From: Diadophis punctatus similis
Taxonomy: Eukaryota; Chordata; Lepidosauria; Squamata; Dipsadidae
Reading direction: 5' to 3'
Assembly: GCA_023053685.1 (NCBI GenBank)
Contig: JALIGW010000016.1
Coordinates: 762,501 to 826,500 of the forward strand
Length of the DNA: 64,000 bases
A program made the position numbers and the translations under genes. The notes beneath the pieces were generated by a model that was not told the DNA's origin, ran no database searches, and worked only from the letters and a program-made list of their open reading frames with translations. Each line of letters starts with the position of its first letter. Within the stretch, counting starts at the first letter, position 1. Below are positions 45,401 through 57,645 of this stretch, one piece after another.

Positions 45401-47422
45401 TAGCCCTTCCCAGACAGGTGTCCTGTATTTGCGCTGGACCACAATTGCCAGAAATTCCAATCAGTGTGATATCAGATGAGTGAAGATGAAATAGGTCCAT
45501 GGATGATTGGTTAACTGCCAGTACAACCTACCAGTAATTATAGCTAGAGAATGAGGGTTGCAATTAAAGTTATGGTTCTAAAATATGGACAGGAGTGTTT
45601 GGAAACAAACAAGATATTTGCCTGGCATATTTAAAACCACACCTGTTCCTGTGCCTGCATATCTCGTATCCATGTAGAAAATGCAGACTTTCAAAAGGGC
45701 AAGGCAGAAAGTGAGGTAGAAAGTTTGGCATGGAAAAGTAAAATAGCACTTAGCACTATAGCAATAGCACTTAGACTTATATACCGCTTCATAGTGCTTT
45801 ACAGCCCTCTCTAAGCGGTTTACAGAGTTCAGCATATTGCCCCCAACAATCTGGGTCCTCATTTTACCCACCTCAGAAGGATGGAAGGCTGAGTCAACCT
45901 TGAGCCTGGTGTAAAAGTAGAAAGAAAATAATAAACGTATGATAATATGTAACTACTGCAAGGGTACACGTAGAAAAAGTTGCACAACTCCCAAGAGGGG
46001 CCCACAGTATATAATAAAAAGATTAGAAGGACTCATGTATTCATGTATTCTTGTTTTCTTTCTGACAAGTAGATGCGCTACACAAAGAAGGTATCTGTCT
46101 GGCCAGTTGCTTTTGTTGGTGGTCTCCGGTACGAATCTCCCAAAGTGAGTCCAGCGGGCAAAGTTGTGGGTTGGAAGACTGTGTTTGATCCCAACCGGCC
46201 TTTTGCCATCGACATGGCCGGCTTTGCCATCAGCATAAAACTGATTTTGGAGAAACCACAGGCCAGTTTCAAGTTGGATGGAGTGAAAGGAGGCTACCAA
46301 GAAACTAGTTTATTAAAGGATCTGGTGACAATGGATGGACTGGAGCCTAAAGCTGCCAACTGCACAAAGGTTAGCGAAGTTGGGGGGAATCACAATAATT
46401 TCCAGTGGACCATTACTCCCATGCTTATGTTGTCAATTACATAATTATAATTACATTAATGTTAATTATATAAGTATAATTACATGCACATACTTAATGT
46501 CTAGATCTAGATATCTTAAAACATTGGTGTTATATAAACAGCTATTACAATGCAATTGGGCAATGAAGAAAGAGATTTAGTGCGCTAGTCCACATGCAAT
46601 TAAAACATAAAACACACACAAAAACATATACCTTAATACATGGATATGAGAACAGGTGCAAAAATCCAAATGACTTTTCTGAATGTATTGGCTGCCATCT
46701 AAAGGTCATGTGAGAGCCAGTTTTGGGTCCTGGTTAAGGCCGGGAGACCATCGATTCTAGTCCCACTTTAGGCATAAAGACAGCTGGGTGACCTTGGACC
46801 AGACGTTTTCCCACTCGGTCTTAGGAAGTTTTTCAATTCTGAAAAACTTTGCCAAGAAAACTACAGGGATTTTGGCTTTTTTTTTTTTTTTTTTGCAAAT
46901 GACACATATGTACCGTAGTTAGCAACCAGTGTGAAGCTATCTGCCCAGTTTCCACACTTCTCCCTATCCCCATTTGTGCCTCTTATCCTTTTATCTCAAT
47001 TAGCCATTCTTACCTATTTTGAATGTAATCTACTGTAGACACATTCCCCTCCTCATTCAATTTATTCCCAGCATTTGTGGGAATAAATATTTTGTTGTTT
47101 TTATAGGATACTGCTGTATCTATAATGAGTCTAAAAATAAACCAGGTAAGTGTGTGATTATGTAAATATACCCTTCCAAGAAGACTTGCAATTCCTTTTG
47201 AATCCTATTCAGAGATTTCATATGCATAAATGTATGTGCACTTATGCACCAGACAGGTTTGCTGATACCTATTATATGTTGTTGTACATTTTTAATATCT
47301 AAAATTTAATATTTAATATTAAATTTCCTTGATAGGTTTTGGTCTGGCACACAAGGACTGAAAGGCCAACACTAGTTAATGAAGGCAAACGTGGATTCAC
47401 AGACCTAAGGGTAGAAGTGTAG
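42300..47422 (+). CDS. B3GAT1: B3GAT1-like beta-1,3-glucuronosyltransferase, four coding exons, 343 aa
   Basis: Join of 42300-42411, 44452-44987, 46073-46369 and 47336-47422. All introns are GT...AG and the total is a multiple of three. Predicted type II Golgi membrane enzyme that transfers glucuronic acid from UDP-GlcA to terminal galactose, as in HNK-1 epitope synthesis by GlcAT-P. Layout: short basic cytosolic tail, transmembrane anchor about 6-25, stem about 26-80 with NGT sequons at 43 and 51, then the GT43 domain with ITPTYTRPVQKAELTRLANT (98-117), VVEDSPRRT, YFADDDNTYSLELFEE (metal site D204-D206), VSVWPV...GGLRYE, PFAIDMAGFA, GGYQE (likely catalytic E293), NCT sequon at 312 and VLVWHTRTE. 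Human B3GAT1 is 334 aa. RPPPWSDTLP and the LVNEGKRGFTD tail point to B3GAT1 over B3GAT2/B3GAT3. The stem and several core blocks differ from B3GAT1, so a paralogue is possible. Confidence 0.93.
42799..42932. mobile_element. TA-flanked MITE in intron 1
   Basis: Ends CCGTGTTTCCCTGAAATAAG and CTTATTTTGGGGAAAACAGG form imperfect inverted repeats, with TA at 42797-42798 and 42933-42934. 134 bp, no ORF. Superfamily inferred from the TA duplication. Confidence 0.7.
43325..43384. repeat. (GGAT)n(AGAC)n compound microsatellite
   Basis: About nine GGAT units followed by about five AGAC units, in intron 1. Confidence 0.95.
44452..44987 (+). CDS. B3GAT1: Exon 2 (stem and N-terminal catalytic half)
   Basis: Acceptor polypyrimidine tract then CCTTAG|AG at 44451; donor GAAGAG|GTATGC at 44988. 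Residues 38-216. Carries the stem, the conserved NYVYSRPPPWSDTLP block, the UDP-binding N-terminal fold and the DDD metal site, ending after LELFEE in phase 0. Confidence 0.95.
45103..45238. mobile_element. Palindromic hAT MITE in intron 2
   Basis: An almost perfect inverted repeat: about 66-bp arms starting CAGTGTTTCCCAACCTTGG and meeting at a TTCG centre near 45170. Exact 8-bp duplication GGTTAGAG at 45095-45102 and 45239-45246. Both strands read the same short peptide frame because of the symmetry; this is not a gene. A partial copy lies at 39134. Confidence 0.93.
45761..45907 (-). mobile_element. SINE 3' part in intron 2
   Basis: GCAATAGCACTTAGACTTAT, GCGGTTTACAGAGTTCAGCA and GAAGGCTGAGTCAACCTTGA follow the minus-strand copy at 39941-40177. 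The tRNA-like head is absent. Confidence 0.8.
46073..46369 (+). CDS. B3GAT1: Exon 3 (C-terminal catalytic half)
   Basis: Acceptor ...CAAGTAG|ATG at 46072; donor CACAAAG|GTTAGC at 46370. 99 codons, residues 217-315: MRYTKKVSVWPVAFVGGLRY, GKVVGWKTVFDPNRPFAIDM, AGFAISIKLIL, GVKGGYQETSLL, LEPKAANCTK. Phase 0 at both ends. Confidence 0.95.
46711..46875 (+). mobile_element. Sauria-type tRNA SINE in intron 3
   Basis: GAGAGCCAGTTTTGGGTCCT, then GGTTAAGGCCGGGAGACC and GATTCTAGTCCCACTTTAGG (box B-like), then GGGTGACCTTGGACCAG and TTTGCCAAGAAAACTACAGG. A T run follows at 46876-46896. Fuller than the related minus-strand pieces at 34155 and 48496. Confidence 0.75.
47336..47422 (+). CDS. B3GAT1: Exon 4 (C-terminus)
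   Basis: Acceptor CCTTGATAG| at 47335. 28 codons and a TAG stop. VLVWHTRTERPTLVNEGKRG then FTDLRVEV. This matches the B3GAT1 end (VWHTRTEKP, LVNEGKKGFTD) and not the B3GAT2 or B3GAT3 tails. Confidence 0.93.
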   Translation, partial: VLVWHTRTERPTLVNEGKRGFTDLRVEV

Positions 47423-48045
47423 ATAACTTGTTTTTTGCTGTAAGTATAAGATTTTTGCTGTCTCAAGATTTTCCTATAATTTGTAAATAGCTCTTCAAAC
47501 ATCTTCAATGTAGGGTTCATTTAATATGCATCAGGATGGGTTCTTTAATACATGTATGAATGGTTTACTGTCTCAAATTATCAGTCCTGGTCTGCCTGTG
47601 ATGCTATATGAAATGCTATCAAAATGTACTTTTGAATCCCACTCATAAAGTCAGAATTCAGGCCCAGGCATGGGGTTCCTTGATCAGGTTACTGTTTTCT
47701 GACGGATTGTTTGCCTGGTGCTAATACCTGCTTATCTGGTGTAGGCTTCTGGAGAAGATGTATTCTGGCCTTTCTGTTTCCTTCTTAGCTTTTTTATTGC
47801 TTCTTATTAATATTGTGTAAATAAGGCTTGTTTCTATGTGTCTATTGATTTGTTTGAATGTCAAGCTTCCAGGAATTCCCTAGCAGTTTTGAACTTATCT
47901 TGGTCTAAGAGTTTGCAAGAGTCCTCAGACTGCAGCAGATATAAATGCAATCAACAAGTAGATTAAGCAGGCAACTATAATCAATAATTTTTTATTTCTT
48001 AAAATAATTTAGAGAAGTTATGTGGAGACCGGGGGCTATCTAGAA

Positions 48046-48111
48046 AATAAAAATGAGCCCATACCTTACTTTATTTCATGCATGTTCACATTTTTAATAA
48101 CTATTAATAAA
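48046..48111 (+). terminator. Candidate polyadenylation signals of the B3GAT1-like gene
   Basis: AATAAA at 48046-48051 and again at 48106-48111, 624-690 nt past the stop codon, with a T/GT-rich stretch after the first. These are the first two AATAAA hexamers I see downstream. Hexamers are common in AT-rich DNA, so this is weak. Confidence 0.3.
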
Positions 48112-48495
48112 ATATAATGTTTTAAAAATTGCATAATTTGGGGCATGGCACCTGCTAAGCATAGAGGACCTAATTTGGAGATCTAGTGTTTTTCCCATCA
48201 TCAAATTGTCTACAGCATACATTAAAATACATTGAAGAGTACCAAAATACCCTGAAGTACATTATTAATCTTGTTCCTCAGTTCACAGCTTGTTGCTATA
48301 CGCTTTTTTTCAATTATTTTATAAATAGTCCTCTGAATTAAAAAATTGAATCTTTTTTTTTCTTCCTAGTGTTTTTCCTGCAAGTGCAGAGTCCATTTGT
48401 GTTGATCCATTGGTTGCAACAGGAATTGACAGGCTCATTGCCTGAGATTGGCAAGAGTGGGGCGGGGGAGGGAGAAAGAGAGCGAGACAGAGAGA

Positions 48496-48585
48496 GATTG
48501 ACCCAAAATCATCCAGCTGGCTTTTATGTCTAAGACAGTACTAAAAATCACAGTATCCTGGTTTCTAGCCACTACACCAAAATGG
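48496..48585 (-). mobile_element. Sauria-type SINE fragment
   Basis: GACCCAAAATCATCCAGCTG and GTCTAAGACAGTACTAAAA followed by GGTTTCTAGCCACTACACC is the reverse complement of the tRNA-like half of the SINE at 46711. Confidence 0.6.
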
Positions 48586-48636
48586 TTGATAGAGATACTT
48601 AAAATGTTAAGTACAAGGGCTAGCTAATAGAAAATA

Positions 48637-48675
48637 AATAAATAATAATAATAAATAATAATAATAATAAAAAAC
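48637..48675. repeat. (AAT)n/(AAAT)n simple repeat
   Basis: AAATAAATAAATAATAATAA followed by further AAT units; imperfect. Confidence 0.85.
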
Positions 48676-48680
48676 AATTA

Positions 48681-49205
48681 CTACCAACCTGCCTTCCATT
48701 GAGGACTTGTATACTGCACGAGTCAAAAAGAAGGCCGTGAAAATATTTACTGACCCCTTGCATCCTGGACATAAATTGTTTCAACTCCTACCCTCAAAAC
48801 GTCGCTATAGAGCACTGCACACCAAAACAACTAGACACAAGAACAGTTTTTCCCCGAATGCCATCACTCTGCTAAACAAATAATTCCCTCACCACTGTCA
48901 AACTATTCACTAGGCTGCATTACTATTACTATTAGTCTTTTCATTGTTCCTATCACCCATCTCCTACCACTTATGACTGTATGACTGTAACCTGTTGCTT
49001 GTATCCTTACGATTTATATTCATATTGATTGTTTCCTGGTTGCTTACTTGAACCCTATGACAATCATTAAGTGTTGTACCTCATGATTCTTGACAAAAGT
49101 ATCTTTTCTTTTATGTACACTTAGAGCATATGCACCAAAGACAAATTCCTTTTGTGTCCAATCACACTTGGCCAATAAAGAATTCTATTGTATTCTATTT
49201 CTATT
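48681..49205 (+). mobile_element. L3/CR1-type LINE 3' end with TTCTA tail
   Basis: The open start encodes LPSIEDLYTARV..KIFTDP and HKLFQLLPSKRRYRALHTKT then SFSPNAITLLNK and a stop at about 48884, as in the last part of L3-type ORF2. The 3' UTR ends CACTTGGCCAATAAAGAATT followed by TCTATTGTATTCTATT, the start of a TTCTA-type repeat. Snake CR1-L3 elements (called Snake1) are known to end in such a repeat. Confidence 0.8.
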
Positions 49206-49770
49206 CTAATGTAGAGTCAGGATAGTTTCCCATCATAGATCATTCCTTGGTTAATGGAGTTCAAAGTATGTGCTACCCAGTTTTTCTTGTAGCTCTTTAT
49301 ATCCCCTAACACAAACAATCAATTTAGGGACCCTAAAATCAAAAGAGGCATTGTTTGATTTCATTTAATAGTTAAACCTGTCTAAAACCAAGAATTTAAA
49401 ACCAATTACCTCTAACAAGACAACACAAGTGGTCTTTTGTTTTCCAGAATATGAGATTTATTTGTATTTCCTTTTTTAAAAAAATAATTAAAAGAGGATT
49501 TGGGGGGGGGGGTAACCCTGTCTTTGAAAACTGAACTGATAAAGCTCTGTTAATCTATATATTGCCAGGTTTGTTCTTCTTGGACAGTCTCATTGCTTGA
49601 TGGAAGTAATTGATTATGAAGCTGAGCCTGACTCAGCACAATCTCAAAGTTACAAAAAGGATATATTGCAAGCTTTAGGAATAACTTTAAAAGATCCAGG
49701 GAGAAATACTGGCTGGCAGCTCTAAAAACTAAGATGTCTCTCTGTCAAGATTTCAGGGATTGAGGCTTAT
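49206..49770. other. Gene-free stretch, nothing recognised
   Basis: AT-rich with a G9 run near 49501. No feature supported. Confidence 0.4.
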
Positions 49771-49772
49771 TT

Positions 49773-50150
49773 ATTATTTATTTATTTATTTATTATTCGC
49801 ACTTGTATGCCACCCACTCCACAGGGACTCTGGGCGGCTCACAACAATAACTCTACATGCAAACAATAAATATTGAAAAAAACATTAAAAACAATGATTA
49901 TTAAAAATATTAAAAACGTTAAAAAACAACAATTTAAAAACCCCATACAATTAATTCATTCATGGGGCCAAGAGTGCTCAATGTTATATTGAAATCATTG
50001 GCCCCAGGCCTGTCGACAAAGCCAGGTTTTTAGTGCTTTTCTGAAGGCTGGCAGGGTGGGAATAATGCGGATCTTCGGGGGGAGTGCATTCCAGAGAGCC
50101 GGTGCTGCCACAGAGAAGACCCTTGCTCGTGGGCTTCTTCTCTAGTTAAT
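49773..50150 (-). mobile_element. L2/L3-type LINE 3' end
   Basis: Plus-strand TTATTTATTTATT, then CCACAGGGACTCTGGGCGGC and GGCCCCAGGCCTGTC, then GCATTCCAGAGAGCCGGTGC. On the minus strand this is the end of ORF2, then a UTR and an AAATA tail. It aligns in order with 59957-60475. Frames are broken. Confidence 0.75.
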
Positions 50151-53100
50151 TGCAGTAGGTATGGGTAATGCAATATTTTAATTCTGTGCAAAATAAAAAT
50201 TGGCTACATTCATCTGTTCAGCATGAGCTTAGCATAAAGAACGAAAGCAACTAAAGTAATCCATATTAGATGCCAAACATGGAACATATCAGAGAGCCTT
50301 TTATCAAATGAAACTACTCAACCATTCAGCCCAGAATTATGTATTCTAATTAGCATAGTTAACAATGACTCTCTGGTTGAATGTGTACTTATTACCTGTT
50401 GTTTTTAAATGCAATGTTAAAGAATGTACCTGAATTGCCTACATACAAACCACATTCTGGTCTACTGAGCGATGGCTCTTCCATGAAGAGATTTGTCATG
50501 AATTCAGTTCCTTTCCTGAAGACTAAGTAGAAAAAAGTAAGAGAACCTGCACATTACCTCTCAATATGCTACGCTTTACACATGAAGAAGGGAACACTAA
50601 TTTTCTACTACCGGTAGCAGTTATATGTTTGATATAACATCTCATTTGGTCCTGACTCAACTCAATGTCTTTGTGACTTGAAGTTATTTGAGCTGTAACA
50701 TGTAGATTGAAATACTTATCCATCTTTATTTATTTCATTAGTTTTACATTTAATCCCCCCAAAATCAAAATTCCAAGGATCTTGTATAGCTAGATTAGTT
50801 CAAAAAATATTACAATATAATGGTGAAACGGGAATTTTTAAATCTGAACATCTTCAAGTTTGACTGTTTTTCTTAAACTAGAACTGGCACATAAGACTGT
50901 TCAATATTGTCTATCAGATTGATGAGCACAGAAATTGGATGGATGATTTCTCCCTCCCATGGTACCAGAGTAATGAGAGTTGGCACCACTTCTAAAAAAG
51001 CTCAGTGGAAGAATTCCTTCATTATGTTTTCACTTTGTAGTATCATCTTTCTTCAGCAGTTTGAAGCCAACCTGACTACAGACTGCTAGAAAGGGGATTA
51101 TAGAGTAAAAACAGGACATTCACTCCTGGCACTTGATTACTTCATACCTTAACAAATGCAAGAAATGCAAAAACACCATACATCAGCAATGCAGATTTCT
51201 CCAGGAAGTCTCCTTATCATTAAACGAATTTGTAAAATTAATCAAATGAGAAAAAAAGTAGAATAGGTTTTCTGCCTGATACCACATAAAACAAATTGGA
51301 TTATTAGCAGCTGTCCTTTGAGGCTGTTTTCCCAGCACCTAAGCACTGCATAGATATTTCCTGGGAAATCTCGGTTTTTTGCTTGCCTGAGGGGAAGAAA
51401 ACTGGTTAATGATAGGAATAACAACTCCTATGAAAAACTATTCGTAACTGAGCCTTAAAACAAAAACTAAATAAAACTTTAGTTGCTGGGGATGTTCTCA
51501 TCTCCAGAAGCCAAAGCAAACATGGTCATGGAGGCACATACCTCCATGGACAGATGGGAGAGAGCACTCCTGAAGCATACCAGGTAGAGTTGTGTAGGTC
51601 ACTAACGTCCCTCAGGCTCTTCCTACATTTGAATCAGAATATTCATATAGGATATCCCAATATATTTTCTAATGCAAAGCAGCTCTTCCCTGTAAGATCA
51701 GTTTGATCTTCCACCAGACTGCCAAAGTGACAGAATGATACCACCATCAAGGTGTATCTTATGAAGATATGTTCTCAAAAATGGCTAATTCCATCTCCGT
51801 CCTTCTTCTCATTTTCCCCAGTCTCCTTAACTGGCCCATGCAGACACCATAAGTAGAAAGGAAGTTTCCTTATTCAACACTGAGTGAATTGTCTTTTCTC
51901 AGTGTTGATGTAGCAGAAATATTTCATATTTGGAGACTCTGCACTTCAGGGAAAAAATAAGGATCTACAACACACCAGAGTAAACTTCTTGAGCAAGGAG
52001 AAAGGGGTAGGGTACAGAGACTAAGATTGTTAAGAAAGAGACAATCTGAATGTATCATATATTATCTGCTCCCAGAGCGACATATAATTTCACTTTCTCA
52101 AGTTTTTCGATGTCATTTCTGTTGCCATTATAAACTGCATTCAGCTAAAGGATGGTATCATTTTAAAACTCCTTCTATATGATGGAATGTCAGAAATCCA
52201 GGGTTATTGGACCAATGTCTCTCATTTCAATATGCTGATTGACAATTTTGTTGTAATGATTTTTTTAAGGGACGTGTGTCGCTTTATGCTTCTTGGGAGA
52301 AGGTAGGGATAAAATTGAATTATTAATATAGCATCAGAAAAATGGTTGCAAATCAGCTCTGAACATGCTCTCCTTTTTTGGGTCAGGAAGAGGTTTGTGG
52401 CTTGGATGAAAACTATACTGTTCTAGTGTAAATCCTCCCATGAATTTATGTAGTTCTTTGTATTCCAAATTCTGCGGAATCTATCCAGGAATATATTGTA
52501 TGTTTATATATGCCCTTTAAAAATCCCCTTTGTTGTTGTTTACTTTGTAGATAGCAACTTCTTGCACACCTGTCTATGATCAGCGGAATACTGATGCAAC
52601 AATCAAGAATAACATCCACATTTGTATTGCATTTACCAACTTCTAAGTCCTCTAAAATCAAGGAATAAAGAAACAAAGTCAATGTCATATTCAAGGCCGT
52701 TTGTTCTATATTCTAGTCATTCACAACACAACTAAGAGGACCTGTTTCTTCATTGTTATCTCTGTGTTGGAAGACATTTTTCAAGAACAGAAGCATTTCT
52801 GTAAACATCCCATTTGGGATACTGTTAAAAAAAGCCTAGTTGGAGTAAGGGGCAAAATTTCTCTTTGCTAATCCACAGATTTGAAGCTTTGTTTTGCAAA
52901 ATGTATTAAGACATCAGCTTTTGCAAATCTACTCCAAAGAATGGCAGTTCAAAATGAACTAGTTCCTGCCTACTACCAATGAAATATTCCACACTATTGC
53001 AAGAAAGAGAGGGTCACTCTCAGAATTACTTAAAACCTCTTTTAGACTTAGTTCTTTTTTGAAAGAATGTGGGTGGGCAATTCTTGCTTGGAGGATCATG

Positions 53101-56100
53101 AAGACGTCTATGGGAAAATGAGATATGCATCCGTTCCCTTTTTCATATCCAAGCCAAGATCAACTAGTTCCTCTTGAATCTGAATGATAAACTGAAGTAG
53201 CAAGTTTGAGAACTTCAGCATCAGCAACTCAACATCCTGTCCTGTGGCTATGTAATAAATCTTTGTGATGAGAAATAGAGACAATAAGAAGCACTCAACT
53301 CAGTTTGTGGGCAATATATCAGACAGGAACTAGTTACGATTTTACTTTTGGAACTAGGAAATCTCACATAATTAGTATTCCTTTGGTCCAATCTAGAAAT
53401 ATTTTCTTTAGTCTTTGTAGCTTTGTAAATATCTAGCATATTCTTAAACTGTCAATGCAGCTGCATGATGAATTTCAACTCTATGTGGAATGATACAGAC
53501 TCCAACCAAGCCATGCTTGGAGTGAATAGACAATGTTTACTTATACTGAGCCATGGACTCCTAGCTTAATAAATGTGATGAAAGCAAAAAAAAATTAAAA
53601 AGTAATACTAAAAAGCGAACATTCACAAACAGTAGGAAAAGCCACTATCCCTATCCCTATCCCTAATTTTTGATTAAAAATATATTCATCAATTGTGAGC
53701 ATCAGTTGCAAACAGAAATACTTATTAGCAATCAACAATCATATCTGTAGATAACAATGTTGATAGGTTATCAGCAAGTGTGAATTCAAAGGGGAAAGTG
53801 AGTGGGGAGATATATGGGCCAAAAATGTAATGGCTGGTAAAAGCACAAAAAAATTTTTTTTTATTAAGGTGAGCTATGCTCTCTTAAAAAACAACATACT
53901 TTTGATGTTTTGTGATGTGTTAAGTTCTTGCAACTGAAGAAACTGAAGGAGAACATTTTCTAGCAACTGAGCCAATTCTGAGTATGATTCTGAGATAGGT
54001 CAGAACGTGTCTTTATTTCTTGACTTATTTATAACATAGGTCTTTTCTGCCTACTGTATTTCATTTGTATTAACCCGGATTATCTGCTATTTTTATGGAG
54101 AATATTTTTATTTCTCTTCCACCCTCTGTTCATCTGAAACTCAACAGGGAATTACATTTTTTCTACTCACTGCTGAAATGTCACATATATTCATGCTCAC
54201 TTCATAATGTCAGGAAATGACTAGTGTCTTAAATTAGAAAAATAATTAGAAGCATAATAATGTGAAAAGTATATAATTTAAAGGAAAAAGAGACTATGTG
54301 GGAGTTGTCAGAAACAGTTTGTCAAGCCTTTCAATTCTCTTATCATCTACTTCTTTGAGGGAAACCAAGGATGTCATCTCATAATAGAATTCAGTGGCCA
54401 GTAGAATCCTCAGAAGCTTCTAAAATATTATCTGGTTTAAAAAAAATAGTTGAGGACTAATTATTGGATCCAACCTTGTACTTATTTATGTTGATAGTAA
54501 GAAAAAAAAGTAAAGTAAAAAAATAAATACTGCCAAAAAGGAATTTGTTGGCCATTATCATCTTCTGGGGTGTTTTGTTCTTCTATTTCTACTTAGCATA
54601 AGATACCGTTATTTATTACTTAATAAAAATTGCTAAATGACATTCAGATTTGCCTGAAGCAATATAACCACATATGATCATGAGATTTAAACTCCCAAAG
54701 AGAGGAGGATCTTTTAGCACCAAATTGAAGCTTCCAGAATAGGCCAAAAATTTTAACCTAGCCTATTAACAATATTAATACCTCACCTCCATGTGCCCAA
54801 CCTTCCATGGAAACAAATATATTTACTAAAATACGCCTGATCAGAAGAAAGTTATCTACCAGTCATAAAATAATAATGATATATTTGTGCTAATGGTTCA
54901 GTCTGGTATACCCTTACTTTGGGGGAGGGGGTTGGGTTTGCCTAAAGAACCCAGATGTAGAAAGGCAGAGAGGACAATGTGAAGGGAATGAGGTGGAAAG
55001 GCCAGGAATAAGATTCATGGAAATCTTCTACTGAGCCACAGAAAAAAAGGAGATGAACTTGAAAACAGAGCTTCCAAACTTGCAGCTGGTTAAACATATC
55101 TCAAATTCCCAAAGTTCAATCCTGTCTTGGGTTTCTTTTGGGTATGTTGAATGATTAGCTACAAAATGAAAAATAAGAACTGTGTGGCTGAAGACAAAAG
55201 TTTTTTTTCCACTTCTATTACAACAAGGGAGCAAATGGAATTGTTGCAGTGAGCAGAAAGTTACTGGAATCCTGTGCTATGTGAAGTGTGACCACAGCGC
55301 CACTGAAAAAGTATTTAGAAAGGTGCTTGTAAAATTGCTTGAGAAATGTGATATGAAAGAATTGAACTGTTTAAAAAGTACTGTACTGAAAAGCTCTGGG
55401 GTATGTCATGGAGCCATTGTTCTGAGCCTTCAATTTCATGAATTGTTAATACTCTGTATTGTCAGAGAAAAAACATAACACAAAAAATCCACAATACCAA
55501 AATAAGAAAGTGTTACCAAGCCAGTTTAATGCTTATTTATGTTGGCTATTGATATAGAATGAAAACATCACATAAAGATAACTGGTGTCCTGTATCTGTT
55601 TTTCGTGCTACAGCCTTTTGCCCCATTTGGCTTCAATAAAAGAAATATGTTGGTATTTCTCATTTCCAATAGTTCCAAGAACAACTTATCTTGAATAGTT
55701 TGTTGGAATACTGGAAACTTACTGACTATTGAGTCATAAGACTTTTTACCATGATTTTAATCATAATTTATATTTTTATTGCATACACACACACACACAC
55801 ACGTATAGATATAGAAAGATATATCTATAATTGCTTATTTTGTAAATAAAAGGTAAATTCAAAACCCAAACCAATCTTTTTCTTTTAAGTTTCCTACTTC
55901 TTGCTGTGCTATTTTTAAAATCCAACAGTTAACATTTTTCCTCTAAGGATTTCATCCTAGCCCATAAATATCTATTGGAAATTGAGAGTAAAACACTATT
56001 ACTTTCAGTGATTGGAAAATGATGAAACTAAGTATCATCATTTGCACAGGAAAAAGTAGGTAGCCTGGGGAAAACAAAAATTAATAATATTAAGAAGAAG

Positions 56101-57345
56101 AAGAATTGTGACAGAAGAAGATAGTATCAATGGTAGTAGCATCTTGGGTGCAATCCCAAAACATCTAGATCACAACTTGAACATCATCGGCATTGTAAAA
56201 TCACCATCAGTTATTTGTAAAAGGCACATTACTTGGAATAGCTACATCAAAGTACAATATTTATTTATTATTTATTAGTATTATTCTTTAGTGGAGTTAG
56301 ATACATACATAACTCTGGGAGATAATATAAATAATGACTAAAAACATGTAAACAAATAAAAACCATAACGGGGGGGGGGGGAATATAAAGTCACAACTGA
56401 ACATTGAACATAACCAAGAAATGGACTTTGTCCCCAGGTTAAAGCACAGAGCCAAGTGAAGCAGAAAAACACATTCCGGCAATGAGGAGGGATTAATGGG
56501 GATTCTGCCCTTCAGAAATGGTTGCCAGAAAGTTCTGATGATAGGACAACGTCTGAACATTCTGATGATAGGCAATGTGAATAAGCTCTCAATTTCTTCT
56601 GGGATAATGTTTACATCATTGTTTTACCTCTGTAAAAACTATGAGCTTCCCCAAATTTAGCTGAATAAATGTTGACTTCATTAAAGTTTGATGAGTCATA
56701 CATTCCAAAACTTGGCATGTAGACTGTCATGTTTAGAAAACATCTTCCATTCTCATAATGCAGCATCAACGATTCATCTTGAGTATTAGCACAGAGCATA
56801 ATACACAAATGGTGAACATAATGAAAAAATGTACCTTGTTCACAGAATCTCTCTTATTTTTGACAGCTAGAAAGATATCTGGGAGGAATCAGATGGAAGA
56901 CAGTCTCTTCTATGCAGTGAAATCTGAATCTGTTGAATTTAGAACTGGAACTCATTAATATTATTTAACCCAGTAACTCGGGGGTATATGAATTTCTAAT
57001 AGGCAGATACCTGCTTCTTTGTTACAAGAGTGGATATTCTCTTCACACCGTTATCCATTTCAAAATGATGCTTCCTTATGTCCTTTGCAACCCTCGCCCT
57101 TTTCACCAAATACCTCCTGCTATATTTCCCCAAGTCTGAGAATTCTTGCTGTTAAGTGGCTGATTTACATCAAAAATGTTTGTTTGTATGCACTTGATAG
57201 AAAAATTGTTGGGATTGGAATTTGCAAAGAAAAATAATAGGAAAGGAAATACTCTGTTTCCATTCATATATTTGTCTCAAATTATGTGTTTGTGTGTGGG
57301 TGCACATGCATGTGCGCACGCACATGCAGATGTGTTCACTGAGGG
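50151..57345. other. Long mostly gene-free stretch
   Basis: No splice-bounded exon with family motifs was found on either strand. A short (CA)n run is at 55787-55802 and a G10 run near 56370. About 56095-56255 reads like an old retroelement piece (GGTGCAATCCCAAAACATCT), but no motif secures it. ORFs up to 98 codons look like chance. Confidence 0.4.
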
Positions 57346-57353
57346 AGTCTGTA

Positions 57354-57497
57354 CAGCGGTGGGTTGCTACCGGTAAGGCCCGGATCTACGAACTGGTAGT
57401 GGCGGCAGTGGGAGACTCCGCCCACCCGCCCCAGACACTTCTGCGCATGCGGTCGTGCGTGCAAACCGGTAGCAACAAGGTTTGCAACCCATTACTG
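57354..57497 (+). mobile_element. Small non-autonomous hAT element
   Basis: Ends CAGCGGTGGGTTGCTACCGG and TTGCAACCCATTACTG. Flanks AGTCTGTA (57346-57353) and AGTTTGTA (57498-57505), 7 of 8 identical. It contains CTTCTGCGCATGCGG and an inner CTACCGGTA/CCGGTAGC pairing. Related by its ends to the larger elements at 57646 and 62848. Confidence 0.85.
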
Positions 57498-57645
57498 AGT
57501 TTGTATATATTCACACAGATACGCATATACACATACACAAATATATGGGACAGTGTATTTTGCAAATGAAACTAATTGTGGTTTATTAATTAAGTTGAGG
57601 TTAAACAAACTGTAGGTTGATGTGTAGGCCATACAGCATGTGTAT

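Noticed and set aside
51500..53560. Possible processed pseudogene on the minus strand
   Set aside because: Some short runs look protein-like (for example around 53150-53230), but I could not match any family or follow a frame past a few dozen codons.
53645..53666. CCCTAT repeated three times followed by CCCTAA, telomere-like
   Set aside because: Only about three units and the unit is TATCCC, not TAACCC. Too short to call an interstitial telomeric repeat.
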